From positions 413,001-477,000 of the forward strand of contig NZ_CP052859.1 of the NCBI RefSeq assembly GCF_012935695.1: 64,000 nt of DNA, in the 5' to 3' direction. The position numbers were made by a program, and so were the translations under genes. Under the pieces are notes generated by a model that was given only the letters and a program-made list of their open reading frames with translations, had not been told where the DNA came from and ran no database searches. The stretch comes from Pseudomonas sp. ADAK18 (GTDB taxonomy: Bacteria > Pseudomonadota > Gammaproteobacteria > Pseudomonadales > Pseudomonadaceae). Positions within the stretch are counted from its first letter, which is position 1; each line of letters starts with the position of its first letter. Below, one piece after another: positions 1-10,361 of the stretch.

Positions 1-1
1 C

Positions 2-1402
2 CCCGAGTCGGTACACGAAGCCAACAGCCCTCGTTGCCCTCAAGCTGTGTTTGACTTGGGCGTGCCGGTCTTCGGTATTTGCTACGGCATGCAGACCATG
101 GCCGAGCAACTGGGCGGCAAGGTCGAAGGTTCCGAACTGCGTGAATTCGGTTATGCCCGCGTTGATGTCGTCGGCAAGAGCCGCCTGCTGGACGGCATCG
201 AAGACCACATCGACGCTGACGGCCTGTTCGGCCTCGACGTATGGATGAGCCACGGTGACAAGGTCACCAAGATGCCGGAAGACTTCCACATCCTGGCCAG
301 CACCCCGAGCTGCCCGATTGCTGGCATGTTCAACGACGCGCGCGGCTACTACGGCGTGCAGTTCCACCCGGAAGTGACCCACACCAAGCAAGGCGGCCGC
401 ATCCTGTCGCGCTTCATCCTCGACATCTGCCAGTGCGAAGCGCTGTGGACCCCCTCGAAGATTGCTGAAGACGCCATCGCCAACATCCGTGCCCAGGTCG
501 GCACCGATAACGTCCTGCTGGGCCTGTCCGGTGGCGTTGACTCTTCGGTGGTTGCCGCGCTGCTGCACAAAGCCATCGGCGACCAACTGACCTGCGTCTT
601 CGTCGACAACGGCCTGCTGCGTCTACACGAAGGCGAGCAAGTGATGGCCATGTTCGCCGAGAACATGGGCGTCAAGGTGATCCGTGCCAACGCTGAAGAT
701 CAGTTCCTGAACAACCTGGCCGGCGAGTCCGACCCGGAGAAGAAGCGCAAGATCATCGGTCGTACCTTCATCGACGTATTCGATGCCCAGTCCAACAAAC
801 TGGACAACATCAAGTACCTCGCCCAGGGCACCATCTACCCTGACGTGATCGAGTCGGCTGGCGCCAAGAGCGGCAAGGCCCACGTGATCAAGTCTCACCA
901 CAACGTGGGTGGCCTGCCTGAGGAAATGAACCTCAAGCTGGTCGAGCCGCTGCGCGAACTGTTCAAGGACGAAGTCCGCCGTCTGGGCCTGGAACTGGGC
1001 CTGCCGTACGACATGGTCTACCGTCACCCATTCCCGGGCCCGGGCCTGGGCGTGCGGATCCTCGGTGAAGTGAAGAAGGAATACGCCGACCTGCTGCGTC
1101 GTGCCGACCACATCTTCATCGAAGAACTGCGCAAGGCCGACTGGTACCACAAAGTCAGCCAGGCTTTCGTAGTGTTCCAGCCGGTGAAATCGGTTGGCGT
1201 TGTAGGCGATGGCCGTCGTTACGCGTGGGTCGTGGCCCTGCGTGCGGTGGAAACCATCGACTTCATGACCGCCCGTTGGGCACACCTGCCGTACGAACTG
1301 CTGGAAACCGTCAGCGGCCGTATCATCAATGAAATCGAAGGTATTTCGCGCGTCACTTATGACGTGTCGAGCAAGCCGCCGGCGACCATTGAGTGGGAAT
1401 AA
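2..1402 (+). CDS. guaA: GMP synthase (glutamine-hydrolysing), 5' end outside the window
   Basis: Makes GMP from XMP, ATP and glutamine in the last step of guanine nucleotide synthesis (cytosol). The open frame runs in from the window edge, so the true start is missing. Visible landmarks are the glutaminase nucleophile motif GICYGMQ, the class I amidotransferase end with FHPEV, the PP-loop GLSGGVDSS of the ATP pyrophosphatase domain, and the C-terminal dimerisation part with [11 protein letters not shown], ending in the typical PPATIEWE tail. At least 467 residues are present; the family is about 525. guaB would be expected upstream but is not visible. Identification is certain; only the start is unknown. 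Confidence 0.97.
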   Translation, partial: PESVHEANSPRCPQAVFDLGVPVFGICYGMQTMAEQLGGKVEGSELREFGYARVDVVGKSRLLDGIEDHIDADGLFGLDVWMSHGDKVTKMPEDFHILASTPSCPIAGMFNDARGYYGVQFHPEVTHTKQGGRILSRFILDICQCEALWTPSKIAEDAIANIRAQVGTDNVLLGLSGGVDSSVVAALLHKAIGDQLTCVFVDNGLLRLHEGEQVMAMFAENMGVKVIRANAEDQFLNNLAGESDPEKKRKIIGRTFIDVFDAQSNKLDNIKYLAQGTIYPDVIESAGAKSGKAHVIKSHHNVGGLPEEMNLKLVEPLRELFKDEVRRLGLELGLPYDMVYRHPFPGPGLGVRILGEVKKEYADLLRRADHIFIEELRKADWYHKVSQAFVVFQPVKSVGVVGDGRRYAWVVALRAVETIDFMTARWAHLPYELLETVSGRIINEIEGISRVTYDVSSKPPATIEWE

Positions 1403-1434
1403 ACATTGGCCGACATGGCCAACGTTAAGTAACT

Positions 1435-1464
1435 AAAAAAACCTGGCCTCGGCCAGGTTTTTTA
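1435..1464. terminator. bidirectional intrinsic terminator between guaA and the toxin-like gene
   Basis: Stem ACCTGGCC / GGCCAGGT with a two-base loop is flanked by six A on the left and six T on the right, so it can stop transcription from guaA (plus) and from the convergent toxin-like gene (minus). Confidence 0.9.
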
Positions 1465-1471
1465 TTGTCTG

Positions 1472-4400
1472 TCAGATAGGCAACCGGCTTTGCAAACTCA
1501 TGCCCATGTTAGTAAGGGCGCTGGACAGCTTTTCCAGCGTTGGGAAGTGCACATCATGGACGGCAGCCCAGGCAGGCCGGTCGATATAAAAGCTGCCATC
1601 GGCCAGCCGATTGATGGGTGTGCTGACGATCCCCCTGTCTCTGCTGTGATGCAGCAGCGTGTAGTTGCCCTGGCTTTCATTGATCAGGTACATGCCCTTG
1701 CGAAACAACAACCGCTGGTTTTGCTGCAAGGTGCGCCGCACCAGAGGCGCCTCTACTTGTACCCGCAGGTCGGCATGGAAGGTGTCGAAGCTATCGCCGG
1801 CGCTTTCAAGCAGGGGCGCATTGTCGCGATCTATGGCAATACCGGGGTCCAGGCGCACATCGTTACCTTGCCCAGGCAGCACCTCTTCGACACGCAGCCC
1901 GATGCCACCTTCCAGTTCGCTGAGGCCGGCGAATCCATTGAAGGTGTTGATGTTTCTCGCGCCCGTCAGTACCAGCCACTTACCGCCACCGTTCAGGGCT
2001 CTATCGGCTTGGATAAGGGTGTGGGCGAGGTAGTTGCTCGTTACTTGTTCTGACAGGTCGGCGACAGGGGCGGGGTATTTGTAATGGGCTGCACAGTCGA
2101 TTGCCTGCACGCGTATGCCGTTGTTCCTGGCGGTCTTGACCAGCTCCAGTTCGTTGAATTGCCCGGACGGGTCAGTGCTCAGTCGGCTCAGGTGGTTTTC
2201 CAGGTCCTCGGACATAACTCCGGTGCGGAAGTAGAGGTTCAAGTCATCTTGGGCGAAGTCATTGAGCAGGCGGCGCATGTACAGGGTTTTGACGCTCTTG
2301 CGCGCAAAGAGTGGCATTTTTTCGATTACCAGACGGGTACTGGCGACACGGTCGAGGGTTTCACCGATGACGTATCCCGGTACCTCGTCGGGCAGGCACT
2401 CGAGGGCTTCATCAAGGGTGGCGGTGGGTTCAAAGGCGGGGATATCCGGGCGAGCCGGTAACCGGGCCCAGGGCAGTTCGTTGTAGAAGTCTTGCGCCAA
2501 TTGCAGCAGTTTGCGGTGGGTTGAGCCGTAGTAGTAAGTGAAACTGTCGATGCAGCCGAAACGGCTTTGAACGTGAGTTTCATTGAGCCCCAATGCCCAG
2601 CGTTTTACTTCTGGGCGGGTCGATGGCGGGGTATCGAATTGCGTGGTGACCCTGCGTACGCCGCTAGACGGCTGAACCACAGGTTGCGAAGGCGGTGTGG
2701 TGCGCGAGGGCGCTGTTTCCTTTGCCGCTTTACTGGAGTTGCCGCCACCGCCTTTCAGGCCTTTGCCGCCGGGCACCCGCTCCCATTCATTGAACTCATT
2801 CAGGCGCACCGGCAGCGAGCCGGAAAAGGCATGGGGGGTGTTCGGGTCGACGATGGCCCAATAACCACGGCCATTGGGATCGCTTTCATAACGTACGTAA
2901 TAGGCTTCATCGTTCAGTAGGATGGCTTGCTGGGGCATGCCGTCCGATGACCTGAGGGAATAAACCTGCTGAAACTTTCCGGGGGCGGTATCCAGGGTTT
3001 CGCCTTCCAATATCAGGTTGGTCTGGTAGATGGCCGGCACCGCAGGTTCAGGTGCCGACGGTGGCGCAGGGTGTTCTGCGGGAAGTGTGGTTTCAACCGC
3101 CAGGGTTTCGGCAGCTTCGGCGATATCCGGCATGACTCCATCGGCTTTCAGCAGCGCGAGGTTGAACAGGGTGTCGATGGCACTGAGTACGGCGCCAAGC
3201 TCCCCGGCGCGACGCTCAGCGAGGGTTTTGCCGTTGATGGCCTGGTCGATATTCAGGCCGAGATTCGCCACGCTGGCCCCCACGACCACCAGGGCTATCG
3301 GCCAGCCCGCCACCGCCATCGGGCCGAAGGTTTTGCCAAAGGCATTCAGGTAGCCGATCCACAGTTTCTTGCGCAGGTCGCCGTTGCTGCGCAGAGCAAA
3401 GTCCGCATCATTGTGCATACGAGACTTGCCGGAGTGCGCCAGCCAGGTAAACGCATCGCCTTCAATCGTCTGGTCGGTTTGGTTGATCAGGTGGTGCTCC
3501 CAGGTGCCCCAGTCGATAAAGAGCTGCTCGATCAGGTGGTACAGGCCGGTGTCGACCGAGTCTGGCGGCAGGGTGCCGGCCAGGGCCTGGCCGGTACGAT
3601 AGATCAGCACGGGTGTCAGCAGCATCTGCTTCCAGGTCACGGCGTCGGTGTCGTCCTGCTGGACCTGGGCCGACAGCGGGAAGTGGGCCATGAAGCGGGC
3701 GCGGTTGTCCGGATGATTGGTCTGGTTCAGCAGCCAGAAATGCAGGTCGGCGGGGGTCTCGCAACAATGGAAAGCCTGGGCGTCGCCGGGGATGTAGAGG
3801 ATTTGCCGGCCAGCGTGGTTGACGATGCGCAGGATGTCCGTGGCGATATGCCCACCGATATCCAGCGCCGCCACACGCAGCCCATTCACAGAAGGCGACT
3901 CGGCTTGCAGATGGGACAGGGTCGGGGGCCAAGGCAGGTTGCTGGCCAGGGCCTGGAGGACCGTTTGCAACTGTGACTCGGTAAGGTGCCCGGTATGACG
4001 GGCTTGCAGTGCCTGGGCCAGGCAGTTGACCTTGGCCAGGGTGCGGAAGTCGTCGAAGTGGGCGCTCCAGAAGCTGTTCATGCGGGTGGTGTAGTGATCA
4101 CTGAAGTTGATCGTCCAGAAATCGTCGAGCACTGCACGGGCCGATAGCCGCACTTCGTTGTGGTGATCGAACAGCCGCGCCTCGGGACCATCGAGATAGA
4201 AGCCACCATCGCCGTCGAGCAGGTCGGCATTGTCCTGGTCATGCACATTGAAGCGGTGAATGACCAACTGCGTCAGGGTCATCGACTCTTGCGGTTTTTC
4301 GTTATGGCTCCAGCCGGTAAAGGCCGACGGGTCACTGTAGCTGCCGTTGAAACGGTGCCAATACAGGTAATCGGGGTCCAGGTCCGCCAGACCGTGCCTG

Positions 4401-4522
4401 GCGAGAATCTCACGGGCGGTCTCGATGGCCATTGTCTGCATATTCGGGCAGGCATCCAGCACCACGGGAGCCAGGGCTTTGAGTTGTTGCTGGGCGGCGG
4501 GGGATGTATCGGTAAGCGGCAT
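1472..4522 (-). CDS. dermonecrotic-toxin-type (DUF6543-like) protein with degenerate C-terminal TIKI/ChaN-like domain
   Basis: A 1016-residue protein of the large Pseudomonas dermonecrotic-toxin-domain family; its target is unknown. The N-terminal ~380 residues look like the DUF6543 region, a hydrophobic segment lies near residues 395-425, a Gly/Pro/Ser-rich linker near 590-640, and the C-terminal ~300 residues resemble the membrane-targeted effector domain related to the TIKI/EreA/ChaN fold and the C2 domain of Pasteurella toxin. In this domain the expected GExH is GETL (E721, L723) and the later His is Asn857, so it looks catalytically dead. There is no signal peptide. The start has a good Shine-Dalgarno AAGGAG six bases upstream. 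It lies 65 bp behind treR on the same strand with no terminator between, so it may be co-transcribed. Family assignment is by pattern recognition. Confidence 0.8.
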   Translation of the reverse strand: MPLTDTSPAAQQQLKALAPVVLDACPNMQTMAIETAREILARHGLADLDPDYLYWHRFNGSYSDPSAFTGWSHNEKPQESMTLTQLVIHRFNVHDQDNADLLDGDGGFYLDGPEARLFDHHNEVRLSARAVLDDFWTINFSDHYTTRMNSFWSAHFDDFRTLAKVNCLAQALQARHTGHLTESQLQTVLQALASNLPWPPTLSHLQAESPSVNGLRVAALDIGGHIATDILRIVNHAGRQILYIPGDAQAFHCCETPADLHFWLLNQTNHPDNRARFMAHFPLSAQVQQDDTDAVTWKQMLLTPVLIYRTGQALAGTLPPDSVDTGLYHLIEQLFIDWGTWEHHLINQTDQTIEGDAFTWLAHSGKSRMHNDADFALRSNGDLRKKLWIGYLNAFGKTFGPMAVAGWPIALVVVGASVANLGLNIDQAINGKTLAERRAGELGAVLSAIDTLFNLALLKADGVMPDIAEAAETLAVETTLPAEHPAPPSAPEPAVPAIYQTNLILEGETLDTAPGKFQQVYSLRSSDGMPQQAILLNDEAYYVRYESDPNGRGYWAIVDPNTPHAFSGSLPVRLNEFNEWERVPGGKGLKGGGGNSSKAAKETAPSRTTPPSQPVVQPSSGVRRVTTQFDTPPSTRPEVKRWALGLNETHVQSRFGCIDSFTYYYGSTHRKLLQLAQDFYNELPWARLPARPDIPAFEPTATLDEALECLPDEVPGYVIGETLDRVASTRLVIEKMPLFARKSVKTLYMRRLLNDFAQDDLNLYFRTGVMSEDLENHLSRLSTDPSGQFNELELVKTARNNGIRVQAIDCAAHYKYPAPVADLSEQVTSNYLAHTLIQADRALNGGGKWLVLTGARNINTFNGFAGLSELEGGIGLRVEEVLPGQGNDVRLDPGIAIDRDNAPLLESAGDSFDTFHADLRVQVEAPLVRRTLQQNQRLLFRKGMYLINESQGNYTLLHHSRDRGIVSTPINRLADGSFYIDRPAWAAVHDVHFPTLEKLSSALTNMGMSLQSRLPI

Positions 4523-4587
4523 GCTGCTCTCCTTGAGGGGGGAGAACCGAGCATGCCAATCCCTTCAGAAGGGCGGTGGGTAGATAA
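4523..4587 (-). promoter_or_regulatory. conserved leader of toxin-like gene 1
   Basis: Read on the minus strand, the gap after treR contains TTATCTACC, a small stem CCCTT/AAGGG, GGCATGCTCGGTTCT, a C-run, then AAGGAG and AGC-ATG. The same order of blocks precedes the second toxin-like gene at 25128-25193. Function is inferred (promoter or post-transcriptional control). Confidence 0.6.
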
Positions 4588-5292
4588 TTACCGCCTGGCG
4601 ATATCGGAGAAGTAGAACTTATCCAGGGTATGCCGCGACTCGGTGTATTCGAACTGCCGACCGTCCTGCAAAAACGTCTGGTTACTCACCACGATCACAT
4701 GACTTTGACCCTCGAGGTCCAGGTGTGCCTGGTCGTCCTTGCTGCGGGGCAGGGCTTCGATGGTGCGTTGCGCGTAGCTGATCTGCAGTTGCAGGGTCTG
4801 TTCGATAAACGCGTAGATCGACTGTTCGGCAATCGCCTGGTCCAGGCCAGGAATCAGTTCGGCGACGAAGTGGTTGATGTCGAGGATTACCCGCTTGCCG
4901 CCGATGCGCCGTACCCGTTTGATCCGGGTGATCAGGCTGCCGGCTTCGGCCTCGATATGTTCCAACAGCGCGCCTTCCAGCGGGAACTGGGAGAACTCGA
5001 CGACGTCGGTGCGCACATCATCCCCCAGGTCAGCGTGGGTTTCGCGGAAGCTGACAATCCCGCCCAACTGGAACTCGATGGGGTTGGGCGACAGCACAAA
5101 CGTGCCTTTGCCATGAATTTTTTGCGCGAACCCACGCTCCTGCAACTGTTCGATAGCCCGGCGTACGGTGCCGCGGCTGGCCTGATAGGCGTCCATCAGT
5201 TCGGTTTCGGAGGGCAGGCGAGTGCCGCGTTGCAGGCGTTCGGTGGTGATGCTGGCAAGCAGATCGGTGTAGATCTGGTTGTATTTGCTCAT
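4588..5292 (-). CDS. treR: GntR-family trehalose operon repressor
   Basis: Likely represses the divergent treP-treC-porin-PTS genes and is relieved by trehalose 6-phosphate, as in other GntR/HutC-type TreR proteins. The 234 residues show an N-terminal winged helix (LPSETELMDAYQASRGTVRRA, about residues 27-47), then the GKGTFVL wing, then a UTRA effector domain ending in ESRHTLDKFYFSD. The length is normal. The start at 5292 has no clear Shine-Dalgarno. The best operator candidates are two identical palindromes upstream of treP (5510-5552). The assignment to trehalose rests on the neighbours treP and treC. Confidence 0.9.
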   Translation of the reverse strand: MSKYNQIYTDLLASITTERLQRGTRLPSETELMDAYQASRGTVRRAIEQLQERGFAQKIHGKGTFVLSPNPIEFQLGGIVSFRETHADLGDDVRTDVVEFSQFPLEGALLEHIEAEAGSLITRIKRVRRIGGKRVILDINHFVAELIPGLDQAIAEQSIYAFIEQTLQLQISYAQRTIEALPRSKDDQAHLDLEGQSHVIVVSNQTFLQDGRQFEYTESRHTLDKFYFSDIARR

Positions 5293-5385
5293 GGGGAGGG
5301 CTCTGTGCCGCGTTTGCGTTCAAGGCAGGAACCTTAGAGCCAGAGGTGGGGTTTGTCCATTGGACCATTGGAAAACTGTGGTCTG

Positions 5386-5485
5386 TGTAGGAGCGAGCTT
5401 GCTCGCGAAGAGCGGTAACGATAACGCGACGAACCTGATAACCCGCAGCGCTCTCAGGTTCTTCGCGAGCAAGCTCGCTCCTACA
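5386..5485. repeat. REPIN (two inverted REP palindromes)
   Basis: A 25-bp arm at 5386-5410 containing GAGCGAGCTTGCTCGCGAAG is repeated exactly in inverted orientation at 5461-5485, with 50 bp between. Each arm also holds its own palindrome GAGCGAGCTTGCTCG. This is the layout of REP doublets in fluorescens-group genomes. Confidence 0.9.
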
Positions 5486-5509
5486 GAAAGCGAAAACCGA
5501 TATTTTTCA

Positions 5510-5552
5510 AACTCGTACAGACGAGTTGTTGCTTTAACTCGTACAGACGAGT
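5510..5552. promoter_or_regulatory. tandem TreR-type operators upstream of treP
   Basis: The palindrome ACTCGTACAGACGAGT occurs twice without change, at 5511-5526 and 5537-5552, 26 bp centre to centre. The first has 7-bp arms (AACTCGT/ACGAGTT), the second 6-bp arms. They lie about 65-110 bp upstream of the treP start and next to the GntR regulator gene. Binding by TreR is inferred. Confidence 0.8.
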
Positions 5553-5617
5553 ACTTTTGCCCTCGGCGTGCTGCCAATGACTGCCCGAATAACAAAAAAA
5601 CCAAGTGGAAACCAAGC

Positions 5618-7060
5618 ATGAGCCACGACTATCCGAATATCGCCCGCGAGATTCTCCAGAGCCTCGGGGGCAGCGACAACCTTGAGCAAGCTGCCCACTG
5701 CGTGACCCGCCTGCGCCTGGCGCTCAAGGACCCGAGCCTGGTCAAGAGCGGTGAGCTGAACCAGATCGATCTGGTCAAGGGTTCCTTCTTCACCGGCGGC
5801 CTGTTCCAGATCGTGATTGGCCCTGGCGAAGTGGAAAAGGTCTACGCCGCCCTGCGCGAACAGACCGGCCTTGCCGCCTCGACCATCGCCGATGTGAAGC
5901 AGAAGGGCGTCGAAAAAACCAACCCGATGCAGCGCCTGGTACGGGTGTTCTCCGATGTGTTCATGCCCATCCTGCCGGCGTTGATCATTGCCGGTCTGTT
6001 GATGGGCGTGAACAACCTGATGGGCGCCAAGGGCATGTTCATTGCGGACAAGACCTTGCTTGAGGCCTATCCGAACCTGGATGGCCTGTGGAGCCTGATC
6101 AACCTGATGGCCAACACCTCGTTCGTGTTCCTGCCGGCGCTGGTGGGCTGGTCGGCGGCCAAGCGGTTTGGCGGCAGTGAAATCCTTGGCATCGTCCTTG
6201 GCCTGATGCTGGTGCACCCAGACCTGCTCAATGCCTGGAACTACGGCAAGGCAGTGGCCGGGCTCGACGGCCAGAGCCTGCCGTACTTCGATATTTTCGG
6301 CTGGTTCAAGATCGAGAAGGTCGGTTATCAGGGGCAAATCCTGCCGATCCTGATGGCGGCCTACGTCATGAGCGTGATTGAGAAATGGCTGCGGGCGCGA
6401 GTACCGAATGCCATTCAATTGTTGGTGGTGCCGATTACCACCATCGTCGTCACCGGTGTGCTGGCGCTGGCGATCATTGGCCCGGTGACCCGTCACCTGG
6501 GCATCTTGATCACCGAAGGTGTGGTCACTCTGTTTGACCTGGCGCCGATGGTCGGTGGGGCGATCTTCGGCCTGTTGTATGCACCGCTGGTGATCACCGG
6601 CATGCACCACATGTTCCTCGCCGTGGACCTGCAGCTTATTTCTACCCAGGGCGGCACGTTTATCTGGCCGATGATCGTCATGTCCAACCTGGCCCAGGGC
6701 AGCGCAGCGCTCGGTGTGTTCTACATGAGCCGCAATGCGCGGGATAAAAGCATGGCCTCGACTTCGGCGATTTCCGCCTACTTCGGCATCACCGAACCGG
6801 CGATGTTTGGGGTCAACCTGCGCTTCAAGTTTCCATTCTATGCGGCCCTCACCGGGTCGGCGCTGGGCAGCATTTTCCTCTCGTTGAACAAGGTCCATGC
6901 CTCGGCTATTGGGGTCGGCGGCTTGCCCGGTTTTATCTCGATCATTCCGCAATACATCCCAAGTTTTGTCATCGGCATGGTCATCGCAATTGTGGTGCCG
7001 TTTGTTCTGACTTGCGGGTTGAGCATGAAGATTGTTCGGCCTGGTTATCGGGTCGCCTGA
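5618..7060 (+). CDS. treP: PTS trehalose transporter subunit IIBC
   Basis: Imports trehalose across the inner membrane and phosphorylates it to trehalose 6-phosphate. This start (MSHDYPNIAREIL) was chosen because the EIIB domain begins here and GGAA lies upstream; a longer open frame upstream is not coding. Of 480 residues, EIIB is at about 1-90 with phospho-cysteine C28 in AAHCVTRLRLAL. EIIC follows with many membrane segments and the ITGMHHMFLAVDLQL and GITEPAMFG motifs typical of the glucose/sucrose/trehalose family. It has no EIIA; this is probably supplied by the EIIA-HPr-EI protein at 10362. Transcription is likely controlled by the tandem operators just upstream. Confidence 0.92.
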   Translation: MSHDYPNIAREILQSLGGSDNLEQAAHCVTRLRLALKDPSLVKSGELNQIDLVKGSFFTGGLFQIVIGPGEVEKVYAALREQTGLAASTIADVKQKGVEKTNPMQRLVRVFSDVFMPILPALIIAGLLMGVNNLMGAKGMFIADKTLLEAYPNLDGLWSLINLMANTSFVFLPALVGWSAAKRFGGSEILGIVLGLMLVHPDLLNAWNYGKAVAGLDGQSLPYFDIFGWFKIEKVGYQGQILPILMAAYVMSVIEKWLRARVPNAIQLLVVPITTIVVTGVLALAIIGPVTRHLGILITEGVVTLFDLAPMVGGAIFGLLYAPLVITGMHHMFLAVDLQLISTQGGTFIWPMIVMSNLAQGSAALGVFYMSRNARDKSMASTSAISAYFGITEPAMFGVNLRFKFPFYAALTGSALGSIFLSLNKVHASAIGVGGLPGFISIIPQYIPSFVIGMVIAIVVPFVLTCGLSMKIVRPGYRVA

Positions 7061-7063
7061 CAG

Positions 7064-7152
7064 ATCGCTATCGCGGGCAAATCGAATCGTCGCACCGCCG
7101 CCCCCACAGTTGAAATGCTTTCCCATATGGGAGCTGGCTTGCCTGCGATGAG
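7064..7152. repeat. REP-like inverted pair between treP and treC
   Basis: One element (7064-7108) contains ATCGAATCGTCGCACCGCCG, which recurs near 37225 (inverted) and 38840. A facing half with GGGAGCTGGCTTGCCTGCGA ends at 7150. No promoter or terminator is evident in the gap. Confidence 0.7.
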
Positions 7153-7192
7153 GCCTTCAGGGCCAGCACACAACCAAATGAAGGAACCCACC

Positions 7193-8839
7193 ATGCAAGA
7201 CTGGCAACACTCGGTGATCTACCAGATCTACCCCAAAAGCTTCCACAGCCACGCGGGTAACGCCACCGGTGACTTGCTGGGGGTTGTGGACAAACTCGAT
7301 TACCTGAAGTGGCTGGGTGTCGATTGCCTGTGGATCACCCCGTTCCTGCGTTCGCCTCAGCGCGACAACGGTTACGACATCAGCGACTACTACGCCATCG
7401 ACCCGAGCTACGGGACTATGGCCGACTGCGATCTGTTGATCAGCGAAGCAGCCAAGCGAGGCATCAAGTTGATGCTGGACATCGTGGTCAACCACACCTC
7501 CGTCGAACACGAGTGGTTCCAGCAGGCCCGCAGCAGCCTCGACAACCCGTACCGCGACTTCTACATCTGGCGTGATCAGCCGAATAACTGGGAATCCAAG
7601 TTCGGTGGTTCGGCCTGGGAGTACGAGGCGCAAACCGGCCAGTACTTCCTGCACCTGTTCGACCACACCCAGGCTGATCTCAACTGGGATAACCCGAAAG
7701 TCCGTGCCGAAGTGTTCAAGCTGATGCGCTTCTGGCGTGACAAGGGGGTCGGTGGATTCCGTCTGGATGTGATCAACCTGATCTCCAAGCCGAAGGACTT
7801 CCCGGAAGACAACAGCGACGGCCGCCGCTTCTACACCGACGGCCCGAATGTGCACGAGTACCTGCAGGAAATGCACCGCGAAGTCTTCGAAGGGCATGGC
7901 CTGATCAACGTGGGTGAGATGTCTTCCACCAGCCTTGAACACTGCATTCGTTACTCGCGTCCAGAATCGAAAGAACTGTCGATGACCTTCAACTTTCATC
8001 ACCTGAAAGTGGATTACCCGAACCTGCAAAAGTGGGTGCGGGCCGACTTCGATTTCTTGCAACTCAAGCAGATTCTTTCTGACTGGCAGTTGGGCATGCA
8101 GGCCGGTGGTGGCTGGAACGCGTTGTTCTGGTGTAACCACGATCAGCCGCGAGTGGTCTCCCGTTTTGGTGATGACGGCGAGCACCGCGTGGTCTCGGCG
8201 AAGATGCTCGCCACCGCGTTGCACTTCCTGCAAGGCACGCCCTTCGTCTATCAAGGTGAAGAGCTGGGCATGACCAATCCGGGCTTCGGCAAGATCGAGC
8301 AGTACCGCGATGTCGAGACCCTGAACATCTATCGGCTCAAGCGCGATGCGGGAGAGTCCGAAGCTGAAAGCATGGCCGCGATCATGCAGAAGTCCCGGGA
8401 CAATAGCCGCACACCGATGCAATGGGATCACGGGGCTAGCGCCGGTTTCAGTAGCGGCAAACCGTGGATCGGCATCCCGGCCAACGCCGCGCAGATCAAC
8501 GTCGAAAGCCAGCTTGATGATCCGGAATCGGTGCTGCATCACTACCGTGCGCTGATCGCCCTGCGCCGCCATGAACCGCTGATCCAGGAAGGCGTTTACC
8601 GCCAACTGCTGCCAGAGCACCTGCAGGTCTGGGCCTATCTGCGCGAAGGCCACGGCGAGCGCTTGCTGGTGGTGAACAACTTCTACGGCACGCCGTGCCA
8701 GGTCCAATTGCCGGAAGGGCTTTTCAATCACGCGATCGAACAACGCCTGCTGATCAGCAACTACCCCGACTGCCCGGTACGTACGGCTCAGGTGTCGTTG
8801 CGCCCTTATGAATCCTTTGTGCTGCACCTCAAGGACTGA
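7193..8839 (+). CDS. treC: alpha,alpha-phosphotrehalase (trehalose-6-phosphate hydrolase)
   Basis: A cytosolic GH13 enzyme that splits trehalose 6-phosphate from TreP into glucose and glucose 6-phosphate. The 548 residues show the GH13 barrel signatures DIVVNHTS, GFRLDVINLI (catalytic Asp), INVGEMSS (catalytic Glu) and FWCNHDQPRVVSRFGDD, plus the N-terminal YQIYPKSF. The length is as expected for TreC. The start at 7193 is preferred over an upstream in-frame ATG at 7178 because AAGGA lies at the right distance. The gene follows treP in the same operon, separated by REP sequence. Confidence 0.93.
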   Translation: MQDWQHSVIYQIYPKSFHSHAGNATGDLLGVVDKLDYLKWLGVDCLWITPFLRSPQRDNGYDISDYYAIDPSYGTMADCDLLISEAAKRGIKLMLDIVVNHTSVEHEWFQQARSSLDNPYRDFYIWRDQPNNWESKFGGSAWEYEAQTGQYFLHLFDHTQADLNWDNPKVRAEVFKLMRFWRDKGVGGFRLDVINLISKPKDFPEDNSDGRRFYTDGPNVHEYLQEMHREVFEGHGLINVGEMSSTSLEHCIRYSRPESKELSMTFNFHHLKVDYPNLQKWVRADFDFLQLKQILSDWQLGMQAGGGWNALFWCNHDQPRVVSRFGDDGEHRVVSAKMLATALHFLQGTPFVYQGEELGMTNPGFGKIEQYRDVETLNIYRLKRDAGESEAESMAAIMQKSRDNSRTPMQWDHGASAGFSSGKPWIGIPANAAQINVESQLDDPESVLHHYRALIALRRHEPLIQEGVYRQLLPEHLQVWAYLREGHGERLLVVNNFYGTPCQVQLPEGLFNHAIEQRLLISNYPDCPVRTAQVSLRPYESFVLHLKD

Positions 8840-8847
8840 AGAGCGAC

Positions 8848-8965
8848 CTGTAGCCGCTGCCGCCAGGCTGCGATGGATCACCGTGGTGTTTTTGGGAGAA
8901 CCGTGATGAGCGTTTACCAGTGCTGCGCACTGGATCGCAGCCTCGTGCCTCGGCAGCGGCTACAG
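8848..8965. repeat. REP inverted pair between treC and porin gene
   Basis: CTGTAGCCGCTGCCG at 8848-8862 is mirrored exactly by CGGCAGCGGCTACAG at 8951-8965, with inner GGCTGCGAT / ATCGCAGCC also facing each other. This is a different sequence family from the REPIN at 5386. Confidence 0.85.
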
Positions 8966-8983
8966 GGGGGTACAAAAAAATGA

Positions 8984-10237
<1,254 letters not shown>

Positions 10238-10277
10238 ATGAACCCGGTACACCCATGATTCATGTGAATGGGCTTTA

Positions 10278-10305
10278 TGTGGGAGCGGGCAAGCCAGCTT
10301 CCACA
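10278..10305. repeat. single REP-like hairpin
   Basis: An imperfect palindrome starts TGTGGGAGC and ends GCTTCCACA around GGGCAAGCC. It lies between the porin gene and the PTS phosphotransferase gene. Confidence 0.55.
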
Positions 10306-10361
10306 TTGGATCTCCATCGTTTGCTCGATGATTTTTACAGAACAAAACAGCAGGTGAAGTC

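Larger units (their letters stand above)
5293..5617. other. treR-treP divergent intergenic region
   Basis: A 325-bp gap between divergent genes. It holds a REPIN (5386-5485) and, nearer treP, tandem TreR-type operators (5510-5552). No other gene is seen; open frames that extend treP upstream across it are read-through without coding character. Confidence 0.75.

Noticed and set aside
5279..5617. Upstream extension of treP by 113 codons
   Set aside because: It runs through a REPIN and the TreR operators; the EIIB domain starts at 5618.
5534..7126. 530-residue minus-strand open frame over treP
   Set aside because: Complement of a strongly recognised PTS permease; low-complexity composition and no motifs. 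The same applies to long antisense frames at 7157-8881, 11175-12989 and 61864-63498.
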